64,000 nt of DNA, from assembly GCA_022494885.1 (NCBI GenBank), contig JAGVSM010001199.1:1-64000 (forward strand). Reading direction: 5' to 3'. A model generated the notes under the pieces. That model had not been told where the DNA came from and did no database searches. It saw only the letters and a list, made by a program, of their open reading frames with translations. The first letter of the stretch is position 1. Each line of letters opens with the position of its first letter. The translations under genes and the position numbers were made by a program. Shown in pieces: positions 21,436-34,000 of this stretch. Origin of the DNA: Micrasema longulum (Eukaryota; Arthropoda; Insecta; Trichoptera; Brachycentridae).

Positions 21436-24321
21436 ATGGAGACCAAGAGTGTCAAGAGCGTATTTTTGGTTATTGTGATATTTACACTTATCTCCAATAA
21501 AAAGGTATATTCTGCACTCGATGGTGATAAAGATGCACGCAGCAATCTTTACACATATACACTGGAAATACCAGAATACATTTACTTCAAAGGTACCGAT
21601 CATAACTTACCTACAATAATACATGAAAGAATCCAGATAAGTTGGCCACATATTAATTTTTTTAATAAAAAAAAGCTTCTACAGCCGATTAGGAACCAAG
21701 AACATGAAGAAGAAAAAAATTTATGGGATGATATTTTAGTTATGGGACAGTCAAATAAGTTTGATGCCAAAGCTTTGGAAGAAGCCGCTTCAGAACAAAT
21801 AGAAACTTATGTATCTTCCTTACCAACAGGTCAAAAACAAATTTTAAAACCCAATAAATTTAATAATAAAATAAAATTATTTATCAACTCCGAAGATTCC
21901 ATAAGTGAGAAAGAGAAAAACAGTCCATTTTTAATGAATGGATCAAATTTTCCCATACTTGATAATACGGATGCAACAGAATACAGCTCGGGGAATGATA
22001 TTTTATTAAAACAAGCCAATTTGTCAAACGGTCCTTCAGCTCTTCAAAGATTTACAGACATAATTCCTCGGGATGAATTAATACTTGATTTTGAGAAAAC
22101 AACAATTAGTGAAAATGAGTTTTCTTCTGTTATAGAAGACAATTCGGTTACTTCTTCAACAGTAAAAAACAATATAGTTAAAATTGAGCATCCAGAATCC
22201 AAATTGAAATCAATGACTGATAAAATAATCAGTACCTATATGATTGATACTCAAAAACAATCTTCTACCTCTGATACTGTTGAATTTTCTACAACTGAAA
22301 AATCAACACAAAAAAGTATTGACCAAAAACAAATTTACCTTACAGATCCTATTACGCTTTTTGAATTTTCACCTGATGAACTATCAATAGAGAATAAGTA
22401 TACAAGTAGATTTGTTTCCATGAACACTAGTCCGATGGGTAATCCAACAGCTTCAACTATAGATGAATCCGCAACATCTATGGCCAACTTTGTATATCTA
22501 AATAGATCAAATGTTGATTATTTAGAAACAAAGTCAATGAAAGAAGAAAATACAAATACTCAAAAGGCTAAAAGTGATAATAATGAAACGAGCACACAAC
22601 TGTCAATATTAAATATCGAAGACCTTAGAATACCCAAGCATGAAGAAATATTAGAAGGAACGACATTTACATCCTCAATAAAGGACATACAGGAATATGT
22701 AGCAGATAAGGATCTCATAAATCCAGCCATGATACATGATCATTTTGATACAAATAGAGTTTTCAACGATCAAACACTTGCATACATCGAAAATCAATAT
22801 GAAGACATACCAACAACTGAATTATATGATCTTGAATCATCAGAGTCAAAAAAAGCAGAACATAGACAAAGTGTGGACAAATTTGATCGAATTAAACAAA
22901 CAAGTGAGCTGCACATATCAGAGAGAGATTTGACATCTGATATGCTAAAGACCACACATAATTATGAACATTTCTCTAATGTTGACCAAACATTATATGA
23001 AGATGTGACAGAAAAAAAGGAATTTTATATCAAGTTACCAGGTCTGCAGAAAGCAGAGAAAAACCAAGATTTTAACATGAGTGTGGATTTATTGTTAAAA
23101 AAAACGTATCAAAGTGAAAATTCGCAATCAGAACCTAAAATAGATACTACCCAGGCAAATGAAATCATGTCAACATTTCAGATGACAGAAACCAAAATAG
23201 AATTCCAACCTGAAAAATTGACAGATGAATCACATACATTTACAGGAGTTGAGGAGACGACAGAATATGTCAAATCTGTAACAAGTGACTTGTTATCAGA
23301 TATATCTATAATATCCAAATCAAATAATAAAATACAACATCCTGAGTTTGGTACAACCGAATTGAGAAATTCATTGGAATCTGGAAATAATGTTGGTAAA
23401 AAAACATCAAAAGATGTACTCGTTTTCAATAATTATTTTCATAATAATGATAATCAAAAATTCAAATTAGCAAAACCAGGAAAACTCGCAAATGAATTAA
23501 AAGTCATTACGATTGATAAACATAATACTCGGACTCCTACTATCATGAAAAGTGGAAAACAAAATGAAATAATTATTTTGCCAGATAAACAATTGAAGGG
23601 ACAATTACATGAAAAATATCCCAAAGAGAATTATTTACTAACGCCGGAAATGAGTATGGTACCAAATAAAACATATTTAAAAAAAGTTACGAACAGTGAT
23701 GAAAGAAATGGTGGAAATCAAATCCAGAGGAATACAATTTTTAAAAAACGAAAGGAATTTCAGAATGACCCACCATTCGTAAATTATGGGCAAAGATCAA
23801 ACTATAAACCATTAATACCAGTTAATAATAACGCCAATTTTGAGATGTCTGATAAAAAAATGGACAATCCTGCTGGCAACTCAAATTTAATGCTAACGGA
23901 AACATTACAAAAATTGAGATATCCGGCACTACAGACTTTAGATATTCTAAAGAAACCAGCAGAGCACCTTACCGATCGACTCTCTTCATTTGACATTTCG
24001 TTGTTTGGAAAACCCTTACCAGAGGTACCAGAGCTAATTCGCAATGTACTTCAAAGTCTTTACAGCAAAAAAACATCTACAAAACAACCAAATCTCGACG
24101 GGAATATTTCAGATAAATGTGGACATAATAATTGCAGACCTACATCTACAGCTCCTTCACAATTTCTCGATCAGTATGCAAAAGAAAATATAGTACGCCC
24201 AAATTCAAGTCCAAAATTTTTCAAAGACAGAAAAAACGTTTTCTTAAAGTCAGAATTTGATAAATCATTAGAATTTCTAATTAATGAATTCAGTGAAAAA
24301 CAAGCTGAAGAAGGGCAGTAA
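21436..24321 (+). CDS. Large secreted Ser/Thr/Asn-rich protein, unknown family
   Basis: A single uninterrupted frame of 961 codons. The first ATG is chosen because it opens a clear signal peptide: basic MET-K-SVK start, hydrophobic VFLVIVIFTLI, and likely cleavage after VYSA near residue 27. An acceptor-like 'tttttacag' at 21405-21413 suggests a spliced 5' leader. The mature part is hydrophilic, rich in Ser, Thr, Asn, Lys and Glu, with scattered N-x-S/T sites and no further membrane segment, so it is predicted to be extracellular and largely disordered. The few cysteines are concentrated near the end (KCGHNNC), and a more structured segment (RYPALQTLDILKKPAEHLTD) lies about 100 residues before it. 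I recognise no domain and assign no function. Lack of introns in 2.9 kb contrasts with the other genes here. Confidence 0.8.
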   Translation: METKSVKSVFLVIVIFTLISNKKVYSALDGDKDARSNLYTYTLEIPEYIYFKGTDHNLPTIIHERIQISWPHINFFNKKKLLQPIRNQEHEEEKNLWDDILVMGQSNKFDAKALEEAASEQIETYVSSLPTGQKQILKPNKFNNKIKLFINSEDSISEKEKNSPFLMNGSNFPILDNTDATEYSSGNDILLKQANLSNGPSALQRFTDIIPRDELILDFEKTTISENEFSSVIEDNSVTSSTVKNNIVKIEHPESKLKSMTDKIISTYMIDTQKQSSTSDTVEFSTTEKSTQKSIDQKQIYLTDPITLFEFSPDELSIENKYTSRFVSMNTSPMGNPTASTIDESATSMANFVYLNRSNVDYLETKSMKEENTNTQKAKSDNNETSTQLSILNIEDLRIPKHEEILEGTTFTSSIKDIQEYVADKDLINPAMIHDHFDTNRVFNDQTLAYIENQYEDIPTTELYDLESSESKKAEHRQSVDKFDRIKQTSELHISERDLTSDMLKTTHNYEHFSNVDQTLYEDVTEKKEFYIKLPGLQKAEKNQDFNMSVDLLLKKTYQSENSQSEPKIDTTQANEIMSTFQMTETKIEFQPEKLTDESHTFTGVEETTEYVKSVTSDLLSDISIISKSNNKIQHPEFGTTELRNSLESGNNVGKKTSKDVLVFNNYFHNNDNQKFKLAKPGKLANELKVITIDKHNTRTPTIMKSGKQNEIIILPDKQLKGQLHEKYPKENYLLTPEMSMVPNKTYLKKVTNSDERNGGNQIQRNTIFKKRKEFQNDPPFVNYGQRSNYKPLIPVNNNANFEMSDKKMDNPAGNSNLMLTETLQKLRYPALQTLDILKKPAEHLTDRLSSFDISLFGKPLPEVPELIRNVLQSLYSKKTSTKQPNLDGNISDKCGHNNCRPTSTAPSQFLDQYAKENIVRPNSSPKFFKDRKNVFLKSEFDKSLEFLINEFSEKQAEEGQ

Positions 24322-24673
24322 ATGTAGGTATACCAACTTCAGCTTGCCCACTTCACAAGGCATCGGGATCTTGTCATACTGGACATCCACTGCTGACAGT
24401 TTGCCTATCGGACGCAAACCTTACTTGGGAAGACGCACTACTTCGCTGATTTACTACTGACACAAAAACAAAAGGTAATTTGTGAGCGGACATGGGATAA
24501 GAAGAAAAATTGAACGTAGTTCTGCAGAAAGCAGCCAGTCCACAACTTTAAAAGATAAGAGGTAGTATCGAATTTAGGGGTAGTATTCCCAACGCTCTCG
24601 CAGCCGTATTATCTCGTATATTTTCTATGTAAATACACGATAAAAATTGTTTTCTCGTGCCGCGAGATAGATT

Positions 24674-25462
24674 ATAGAATTAAGAATAGTCCAGAAGGAG
24701 CGTAGAATCATATTTGAATACATCAGACTGTGTCCAAAAAAACCCGCCACTATTCCCCACATTCGCCGCGCACATTTGTGATGTCGCCGCGTAATGCTGC
24801 AAGTCGGGAAAAAACATAATCATAACATAAATGTAAGGTAAAGTAAAAGCAATCTGTTAATTTCTCAAAAATTTTATTGTGCACGCGGAAATATTAATTG
24901 ACACAACAGAGTAGATAAGTAAAGGGTCATTTAATAGGAGTAATTGAATTTATGAACTTTGAACCTAAAATATAAAACAAATTTTATTTCACATAAAACG
25001 GATATTTTTATATCATGTTAAATAATATTTGATGTTTTAAAGATAATGTCGGTCAAATGTCCACCACAGAGTTGTTTAATCCGAGGTCTAATTTTCATTA
25101 GTTCTCTCATTAGATGGGCAAAGTAGGGTAAAAACAATTACTACCCTGGCAACACTAACGAAATGTCTATTTTGATTTCTTTGACAATCTGGCTGATGGA
25201 AAAATAATTCAATTTTTAAGTGATGTATTTGCTACTTACACATTCATTTGCTAATTACACATGAAATGTGATCCAATCCTGTTTCTTTAAAGATCTTAGC
25301 AGTATTTCTACACTTTAAAAGGACACAACACGGCATAGTTAAATTCAAAACAGGAGTTGCGACGTCTAAAAAGAAACTAATGGGTCAAAACGTAAAACTA
25401 CTCATTTAATTGCTTTCTGTTTGATGCTCGTATGTGGTTTCTGGACTATTCTTAATTCTATG
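24674..25462. repeat. Inverted repeat pair flanking about 740 bp
   Basis: 'agaattaagaatagtccaga' on the left (24674-24697) is exactly inverted as 'tctggactattcttaattct' on the right (25438-25461). The interior has no open frame. It could be the ends of a non-autonomous DNA element or two inverted copies of a shorter repeat. Confidence 0.5.
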
Positions 25463-25797
25463 TATCCAGTACACTTTCTGTACATATTTTGTTTTACTTA
25501 TATCGGTTATTATGTCATTTCAATAGATATATTTCAGACACATATTTTTGTTTATGTTCAAAATATAGTTCTAACAAAATAAACTTATATGCATTAATAA
25601 TTTCTACTAATTAATATATTATTTTATTCCACTTCACAGTGTAGTGATAAACACATATTATATAGTCTGGTTCGATTCACAATTATTAGGTCAACATTTA
25701 ATATTAATAAGTAGATGACGCTGCTGCTAGGGGATTCTAATTTTGGTGTATTATGAATTATAATATGAAGAAAAAAAACACGTTTGTTACAGATTTA

Positions 25798-25803
25798 CTT
25801 TAT
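25798..25803 (-). promoter_or_regulatory. Poly(A) signal of SRP19
   Basis: TTTATT on the plus strand is AATAAA on the minus strand, about 80 bases beyond the SRP19 stop codon at 25884, a normal position for the end of this gene. Confidence 0.55.
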
Positions 25804-25883
25804 TAACACTGTAATATTAAAGAATACAAATTTATCTTAAATACTTTAGTACAAATAGATGGAATGATGAAAATAAGCTTCGT

Positions 25884-28800
25884 TTACCTCCTTTTCTTTC
25901 CTTTAGATTTAGCAGATGCTTGTGAAGTATTCTGCTGTTGGTGAACTTGTTCAGAAGACCTATAAACAGATTTTCAATTTAATAAAATAATAAGCAAACA
26001 ATATAACAAATATTTTTTAATATATGAACTCAAAATTAAGTAAAAGATTAATTGGTGTAGTTATTAGTGCATTTTACTACCACTAAATGAAGGTCTTGAT
26101 TAAGATCCTAGATTCTTGACAAGATTAATATTAACTAACACACAAGAAGAAAAACATTCTACAGTCTGTATCTTTTAACAGGTAAGCTTTTCTTTTTTAA
26201 ATCCCAAACGATGTACACATTTGCAATACATAGATATCAAAAATTCATTTTAAATTGTCTTAGGTGAATGCCAAATGACCATGCTAGAAGGTAACAGAAT
26301 TTCATTGACATTCAAATACTCGGAAGTTATTACTTCTTTATGCGTGTTTATTAAATGTTATATTTATATATGTGCAAATTGGTAAATATGTAATCTGTTA
26401 ACTTGTGTTTCGGGTGATATTATCATATTTTGGTAAGTCTACAATAAAGAAAATAGAAACCTTTTACTGAAACATAGCTTAAATAGCTTGTAAGATTTTT
26501 ATTTCTTTTAAAAAAAATAGTGAACCGCCTTTTTTGGTTTTTTTTTATTTATGGAGTTGTAATAATCAATCTTCCCTAATGCATCTCTAAATTTATGAAC
26601 CATTATATCAAAGAAACAAACTTACTTGTTCTGTCTTGTCTTTAGCTTGGGAATAGTTTCTACCACATAAATCATTAGAGAGTCTCGGGTAGGAAAGTCA
26701 GGATTAACGGGAGAACCATCATCATTTCGTAGCTGAATACGTATACGTCCCCGGTGAAGAAATTCCTGGAATCAAAACATGTTATATGATTGTATGAGAG
26801 TGTATTCTCGATCCAACATTCTTGACCAACTACAGTACGAAATTAGGTCCGTCCTTCGCATAACTCTTACCCCGCTAAGTTAGCTTCGCCCGCGGTGCTC
26901 ATGGCTAAGGTGTCTATTTTATAATACATCAGTAACTCGTCGACTGTCTCTCATACCACCTGCTTTATAATGGATGTTCAACTGATATGTTCAAATTCAC
27001 TATCAGCAATTGTAAAGAACAAAAGAGGACAGGTAAGCATTATCTACGTACGCACGTAATAATAATGTATTTTTATAAATTAATGATATAGATACTGATC
27101 TAAATAAAATAACGGAATGTTGGTGTTGATTAATTTTTTTAGGTGGTACACAAACCTTAACGCACTATAATATCTGAGAACCCTGATATCTCGCAAACTT
27201 GTGCCATTCACACAATTTCTCAGCAGACTGGTATTGGGGTGCATTCCATAGAGTATACTTTGTTAACGCACTATAATATCTGAGAACCCTGATATCTCGC
27301 AAACTTGTGCCATTCACACCATTTCTCAGCAGACTGGTATTGGGATGCATTCCATAGAGTATACTTTGTTAACGCACTATAATATCTGAGAACCCTGATA
27401 TCTCGCAAACTTGTGCCATTCACACAATTTCTCAGCAGACTGGTATTGGGGTGCATTCCATAGAGTATACTTTGTTAACGCACTATAATATCTGAGAACC
27501 CTGATATCTCGCAAACTTGTGCCATTCACACAATTTCTCAGCAGACTGGTATTGGGGTGCATTCCATAGAGTATACTTTGTTAACGCACTATAATATCTG
27601 AGAACCCTGATATCTCGCAAACTTGTGCCATTCACACAATTTCTCAGCAGACTGGTATTGGGGTGCATTCCATAGAGTATACTTTGTTACAATATTTTTT
27701 ATTGCCTTAAAATCTACTATATTATTTTGATTTAATTGCTTGTTAATGCAAAGCCAAAACAGATATTATTTCAAAAATGCTCCATTAACCCTATATAGAA
27801 CACATATTTTGTGTCGATTTAGATCTTGTATATCTCATAAAATACCTTTTGTTTCAAGATAATAAACCTATAGCATTTGAAATAGCCGAGTGAAAGACTG
27901 ATATACATGCTCTGGTAGGATAAGACTTATTACTAACACAAAATATTAGAAAATAAATACCCCTATTTTGGTGGTATATTACTTTTTTTTTTTTTTGCAC
28001 CACAACAGGCCAGGAGGCCTAATTACAGTGGTGAATTACATCACAGAGCACCCAGGCTTGAGAAAATCACATTTTAATTTTTTGTGTTCTCACCGGGAAT
28101 CGAACCCGGAACCTGCCGCGCGTGAGTCAAGCGTCTTGACCACTACACCACGGAGGCCGCCATATTGTATGTACCCTTAAAGTAATAACCTAATAGTCGC
28201 CCATACAGAGAAAAACCATTCTACGATTATTGACCACGAACTTAGCTACGGATTACAAAAATACAACGGACCGTAGGTACTTGCGTTGAGAATTGCGAGC
28301 GCAAACTGAAACCGTCCATTACAGGTTTGTTGTTAAACTAAAAACCAAACCAAAAATTTGGAATGCTTTTGTTCTACGCAATAGAGCTTAAGGGCTTCTC
28401 TACAGAATTATTACTCTGAGTATGTACCACTTTGTTCTAGGTGTCATATAAAGGGTTCATCTGTGTTAAACCATAAGTTTTACTAACCTTGCTTTTTTCT
28501 CTTGGGTAAAGTTTATTTTCAACCCCAACTTTCATTCCTGCAGACACAAGAACGTCCCTTATTTCTTGATGAGTGGGGTTTTCGACGCATTTGTCCTTGG
28601 CTACCCTTCTACCTTCAGCGAGAGTTTTCTTACTGTTCAAATATGCTGGATATATACTAACCCATCTGTAAAAAATGTAGCTGTGTTCATTAATATTCTC
28701 CCACGAAACTATGATCCAAAACCGTATTAAAATGAATCCATAGTATATTTAAAACAATTTGGTATTTAATCACCAGTAATGAAAGACTGGAGAAAGGAAT

Positions 28801-28888
28801 TTGATGGTTGTATGTGTTATTTTTTCACTTACCTTTCTTTGTCGCTATGCTTTTTGTCTGGAGACCAAGATGTTAGAACACTTGCCAT
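25884..28888 (-). CDS. SRP19: Signal recognition particle 19 kDa protein
   Basis: Four exons on the minus strand: 28888-28833, 28665-28488, 26765-26626, 25959-25884, with consensus GT-AG introns and consistent phases. The product is 149 residues, close to the usual animal length. Conserved SRP19 features are visible: WVSIYPAYLNSKKTLAEGRR near residue 20, then KCVENPT, then EFLHRGRIRIQLRNDDGSP, then SLMIYVVETIPKLKTRQNK, and a Lys-rich tail ending KSKGKKRR. SRP19 binds helices 6 and 8 of SRP RNA and prepares it for SRP54, so it serves co-translational targeting to the ER; it assembles in the nucleolus. Intron 2 (about 1.7 kb) holds the tandem array and a SINE. The tail is short and basic as in other animals. 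Confidence 0.95.
27157..27686. repeat. Five tandem copies of a 106-bp unit
   Basis: The unit starts at 27157, 27263, 27369, 27475 and 27581, and the array ends exactly after the fifth copy at 27686 (530 bp). Each begins TTAACGCACTATAATATC and ends AGAGTATACTTTG. Copies differ at only a few positions; copy 2 has CACACCATTT and GGGATGCA where the others have CACACAATTT and GGGGTGCA. The unit is not a multiple of three, so the overlapping minus-strand frames are not coding. The array lies in intron 2 of SRP19. Confidence 0.97.
27985..28165 (-). repeat. tRNA-derived SINE, intact copy
   Basis: A poly-T run and 'gcaccacaacaggccagg' lead to 'tcaccgggaatcgaacccgg', the complement of a good T-arm and B box, and then to 'ttgaccactacaccacgg', the complement of a D-arm and A box. 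Read on the minus strand it is head, body and A-tail, the normal SINE order. The interrupted copy at 820-1385 is the same family. Confidence 0.7.
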
Positions 28889-31032
28889 TATAATTACCAA
28901 TTATACCGATTAAATAATATATCAATAAAAACAATGCGGTAAAAGAACTCAAAATGATAACGTCGAACCTCAATTTTTGACATATGTGACGACGACTTAA
29001 AACTTAAACGTGCAAGGAGCGTTCAGTTTTTAATTCAGCTCATGGTTTACGTATCAATTTTTAATAAGAAGGGGAACCCGGGGTGAAACGGGGTACTGGG
29101 GCGAATCTAAGAATAGGCAGGAGATTCGCTAAGTACGACAGAGATGGGTGAACTTCGTGCACAACAGTCAGTTCACTGCACTGCGCTATATAAAACAGTT
29201 GCTGTCAGTGTCAGAGTGCGCTTAGTTTGAAATTCATTGAATGTTGGAGAAAAGGCTTGAAAGTTATATCTATACACAATTCTTTATTCAAAAATGTACC
29301 TAACATGTTCATTTCAGCCTCCTTTTGACTAACTAAAAGTCTAGTGATAACTCAAGGTAAACACTAATATAGGCCATAACTCCCGTGTTTTAAAGAACGC
29401 TACTGTCGGAGCACAATGGGTGGGGCACAATGGGGTGGTACCCCGTTCCGCCCAGAAAAATATTTGTAGGTATCCTTTTTTTAACTAATATTATAAATGC
29501 AAAAGTGATTTTCTTTGTTTGTTGGTTACGCTTTTATACATCTAACGTCACTTTTTCAACTGCAGATGGTACGAAAATTTTTATGAAAAACCAGCTGGCA
29601 CTCCTAGTCTGCGAATGCTATGTATCAAGCTGTTGATGCAGTCATAAGTTGAGAAATAGGATACCTGGCGGCGTCTAATCGGTACGAAGTGCCATCATCA
29701 ACACTTGAGAGGTAAATAGAAAAAATATTATATCTCATTCAGAATATCTCCTATACAACAATACTATTATTATATTAGCATAACGAGGACATAATTTAAA
29801 AATAATTTATAGCACATCAATATAGAAAAAACAAACAAAGACAAACATTCATTTCATTTTATTATACATGAAACAACTGAAATAGTGGAAAAAGCGACAA
29901 GGAGTTTTGACCTCATAATATTCTTCCCTCCAAAAATATCCAACCGATAGTATTGCCACTACGTTTTATCTACTTATTGAATAAGTTTATTAAAAAACTG
30001 CTATAAGCAATTTTTTATAAGAGGGTGGATAAAAAACTTGTGATTGGCTGGTATATAACATGAGTATGACTTATTCATATTGTATGCCATCCCATCTGGT
30101 TGTACAATAATTTGCGAGTTTGGCTTCAATTATAAAGCTATTTTGGATTTGATTCCAGATTTAGTTAGTTGGAGATTCGTTCGTTTTTATATGAAATATT
30201 GCATTAAGTTTTGTTTATCTACTGATATATTAGAGTGATGCAAAATTTTAACGTATTTTAGAAAAATAAATACTTTTTTTTATTTTTTTAAATTAATATT
30301 ATAACTAGCATTGTCAACTTCGACAGTTTACCAACTATCTTAATTCTTATTTATTCAATTGGTATGAAAATCACGAGATTTGGATGCAAAAAAATCTAGG
30401 GACGTTTTAAACTTTCACCGTTGAAGATTTTTCGTGTTTTTTTATATGTAGCGATCTGAATAAGTACCGTCAAATGCTTCAACTTTGACTAGAAAGGTTA
30501 GCTATCAGACAAAATCTCCCTGTTTTTTTTTAATATGAAGCTGACAATGTCGAGTTAAATTCGTAAAAATATATTATTTTAAAATAAATAGATTATGTTT
30601 GCCATAGTGTAACACTTATAAAAAGATTGTCATTTATAATTTATATTGCATAGTAACAAATTATTGTTACATATATGTGCCTTATTTTTCTGTGATCACT
30701 AATAACAACTCCTCGTTGGTTGTAAAACCAAAGTGGAGTTGTTAGAACGTGGCCGAATTTGTCTATGGCCTACAAAATATCAATTTTCGTTTTGGCATGA
30801 ATGAATCTATGGTTTAGGTTTTTGTTTTTGACACTTCTAACAAGTTTTGGCGATTGTTTATGTTGCGGAAGGCCGGTCGTTATAGGGTAAAAATAAAATT
30901 AAAATTGTTAGCGTATAAAAAATAATTTATTACATGTTATGATGTGATTTTGACTTATTATGAACTATATGTCTGAATGTTTTCTTTTAAACAGTAATAT
31001 TTAAATATCTGAATGCAATACAATTTACTGAA
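28889..31032. other. Shared upstream region of SRP19 and CutA
   Basis: The two genes diverge from this 2.1-kb spacer. It contains a MITE-like pair at 29078-29456, a repeat-like block near 29490-29640 ('tttctttgtttgttggttac') and AT-rich sequence. No exon was recognised; promoters must lie near 28900-29000 and 30900-31030. Confidence 0.5.
29078..29456. mobile_element. MITE-like inverted pair
   Basis: 'gggtgaaacggggtac' on the left and 'gtaccccgttccgccc' on the right are inverted matches with about three changes, enclosing about 350 bp. No target duplication was identified, so the class is uncertain. Confidence 0.4.
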
Positions 31033-34000
31033 ATGAGGTATCAATTATTGAAGTCCAGATTTTTGATTGGTTTATTCTTAACTTCCTTCCGGCGATCAGT
31101 TTCAGCGGCTTGCGATAATATGTCACGTACCGAGGGAGAATGCGACATAAAAGGTAAGATTAAATTAATAATATTAACAAACAAGCAGCTATGTTATTAT
31201 CCCAGTAATGTTATTTCTGGCTACAAGAAATGTTGTAATATAACCTCAGTCAATAATTCAAAATATTTTTTTAAAATCATTCAAAAATACATAACTGTCC
31301 ACCAGTTTAACTTAAGACCCAGCCTTTTAATGAAAAGCATAAGTTTTAAAACAAAATTGGAAGTGATTTTACGAAAAATGTCAAAATATCATCATTATTG
31401 CTACAACTTTTTAAACTTAATTAGCCTAAATGCTACACAAGTACAAAAATAACAAGCTTGTAACTAAATATTTTATTTATTTTTCGGGAGCACCATCACA
31501 TATTATTTGAATAGTAAAAATTGTTCCAGGAATCTATTCAATAGCATATGTAACTGTTCCAAATGAGAAAGAAGGAAAAACTATTGGACATAAAATTATT
31601 GAAAATAAGCTTGCAGCTTGTGTCAACATTGTTCCTAACATAATATCAATATATGAATGGAAGGGTGAAGTGAATGAAGATAACGAGGCAAGTATAAAAT
31701 TATTTACTTATTAAGTAAATACAATAGAAAAATATATATGAAGTTAAGTTAAACATTTATGGAATAAACACAAACATCAAAGTTTTTCGTATTTCGTATT
31801 CTTATATTCTATTATATTGACGGCGGAAAGCTTGCTGAGCGACACGTAGCAACTCTTACAAGAGGAAAGAAAGAAGATATATTTTTTTTGATTAATAAAG
31901 CATCTCGTACTTAATTTTAAAAAATTTAAATTATGTAAGATCATGCCAAAATAATAAGTATATTATGAGATTTTTTATTTATTAAAAATAATAAAAAAAT
32001 ATTGGCTCTTCTATAAAGTTGCTACATGTCACTTGGTAACTTTTTCCTTTCCACTGTCGATATTATGTTTATAATAAACCATCATACCGTTTCACCATAG
32101 GGGTAGACAGAGAGGATATTATGCCACATCACTCTGTCTTAAAATGCAGACCTCGCTTCCTCTACATTTAAACATCTTTTCATGCACTCACATTGATTAC
32201 TCCAACTTTTGGCATATTCCTATCTTTAAGTATTTGTTAGATCCTAATCCTGCCATGTCTTTCTTGGTTGTCTTTGTTTTCTGCACCCATCAAGATTCAT
32301 ACAGCCATTGATTCGCTGTCCATCCACTCTACATGTCCAAACCAATGCAGCGCTCCTTTCTTGATTTTGTCAATAATGCTTAACTCAGCCTTACCTAATG
32401 CACAGATCTAGATATTTGTGCACCTATCGTACATAGATCTACCGCACATTTGCCTGAAAGGTCGCATTTTGACAGCATTCAGCCTGCTTTTATCCTTGTT
32501 TTTCCAATTCCACACTTTGTTTCCATTTTTTAAGAAACAAAAAAAAAGTTTTAGTTTAAATAATAATCGCAATTTTGGCATCACAACACTAACCACCATA
32601 CTTGGCACTTTCTATCCTCTTCTTCGTTTTTGTTATGGCCTGGTGTTCTGGCCAGTGTCGAGTTTTTTTTTTTTTGTTTATTTACATATTTACACATGTG
32701 TTAGTAATATATACAAGTTAGTAAGTTAGTATTTAATATTTTGAAAACTTAACATATAATAATAAAACATATTTACATCGTAACACCATTTATAACTAGT
32801 TTTTTTTTTTTTTTTAAGAGAAAAATGTTTGCGTTCTTATGATTTACACAAATATTTCATTTTGAGGGCCATTTTCAACGAGTTGTAAATAACTCACTAT
32901 TAGAAAATGGGAATCAAGTTGGGGTAGAGTGGGATTCGAACCACAGACCTTTGGTCCGTGAAGTCCGAGACACTAGCCACAGGACTACAACCCTACTACT
33001 ACCATCGCGCCATTTCGCCGTAGGGGTAGGCAGAGAGAATGGACTGCCACACACGTCTATCCTGGCATACATTCCTAGCTTCCTCCACATTCATACATCT
33101 TGTCATACATGCCCTTCGGTTCTGTCTGCTTTTGACAAGACCAGACTTAAGATTTTGGTTTATCTGATCATGCCACGTCTTCCTTGGTCGTCCTCGTCTC
33201 ACGTTGCCGTTCATTTTCGCCATATATGCTTGTTTTACCATTCTTTCGTCATCCATTCGTTCTACGTGACCAAACCATCTCAGAGACCCTTTCTTAATCT
33301 TATCAATTATACTTGACTCAGATTAGCACTCAGGCCTGATTTCATCATTCGTAACCCTGTCATACATTGATTTCCCACACATTCGTCTAAGAAATCGCAT
33401 TTCAACCGCGTTCACTCGGCTTTCATCCTTCCTCTGCCAGTTCCATGTTTCACTTCCATACATAAGTGTTGGGACTAAAACTCCGTTGTGCACTGCCAGT
33501 TTAGCTTCGATTGACATATTTTCATTAGAAATTACTGTGCTTAGTGCTCCGTTCATTTTGTTGCCCGCATTTACTCTTCTTTCAACATCTATTTCTACTC
33601 TTCCATCTCTTGAAAACATGCTTCCCAGATACACAAATTCTTCTACTTGCTCGAGACATTCATTGTTTACATTTATTATGCAGTCAGTAACCTCACTATC
33701 CCTTTCAAATACCATCACTTTTGACTTACTTTCGTTCATTGCCAATTCGCTCTCCAGACATACATCATACATTCTAGAGACTATTTGCTGCAAATCAGCC
33801 TTGCTGCTTGCTAACAGAACTGCATTGTCAGCATACAACAAGCAGCTTACTGAAAAATTGTCCATTTTTGCTCCAATACCCATACATTCTATCTCTTTCA
33901 TAAATGTGTCCATGTATAGATTAAACAACCATGGTGACATTACACATCCCTGTTTCATGCCTTTTGAGATTGCAAACCAAGATGTAAATCCCCCATTAAC

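Larger units (their letters stand above)
24322..25883. other. Convergent 3' region
   Basis: Lies between the ends of two converging genes. It holds the 3' UTR of the secreted-protein gene (a candidate AATAAA is near 25577), an inverted-repeat pair at 24674 and 25438, and the poly(A) signal of SRP19 on the other strand. No gene was seen. Confidence 0.5.

Noticed and set aside
27165..27668. Four overlapping minus-strand open frames with the same peptide
   Set aside because: They arise from the 106-bp tandem repeat. The unit is not a multiple of three, each frame hits a stop in the next copy, and the peptides have no gene-like features.
27985..28165. Functional tRNA gene
   Set aside because: A and B boxes are present, but the acceptor stem does not close and the flanks match a dispersed SINE seen elsewhere in the window. 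The same applies to 1679-1750 and 43785-43965.
31154..31452. The 139-codon frame starting at 31033 as a complete protein
   Set aside because: It runs through the intron donor AAAAG|GTAAG at 31153. The spliced CutA model explains the first 40 codons, and the rest is AT-rich intron.
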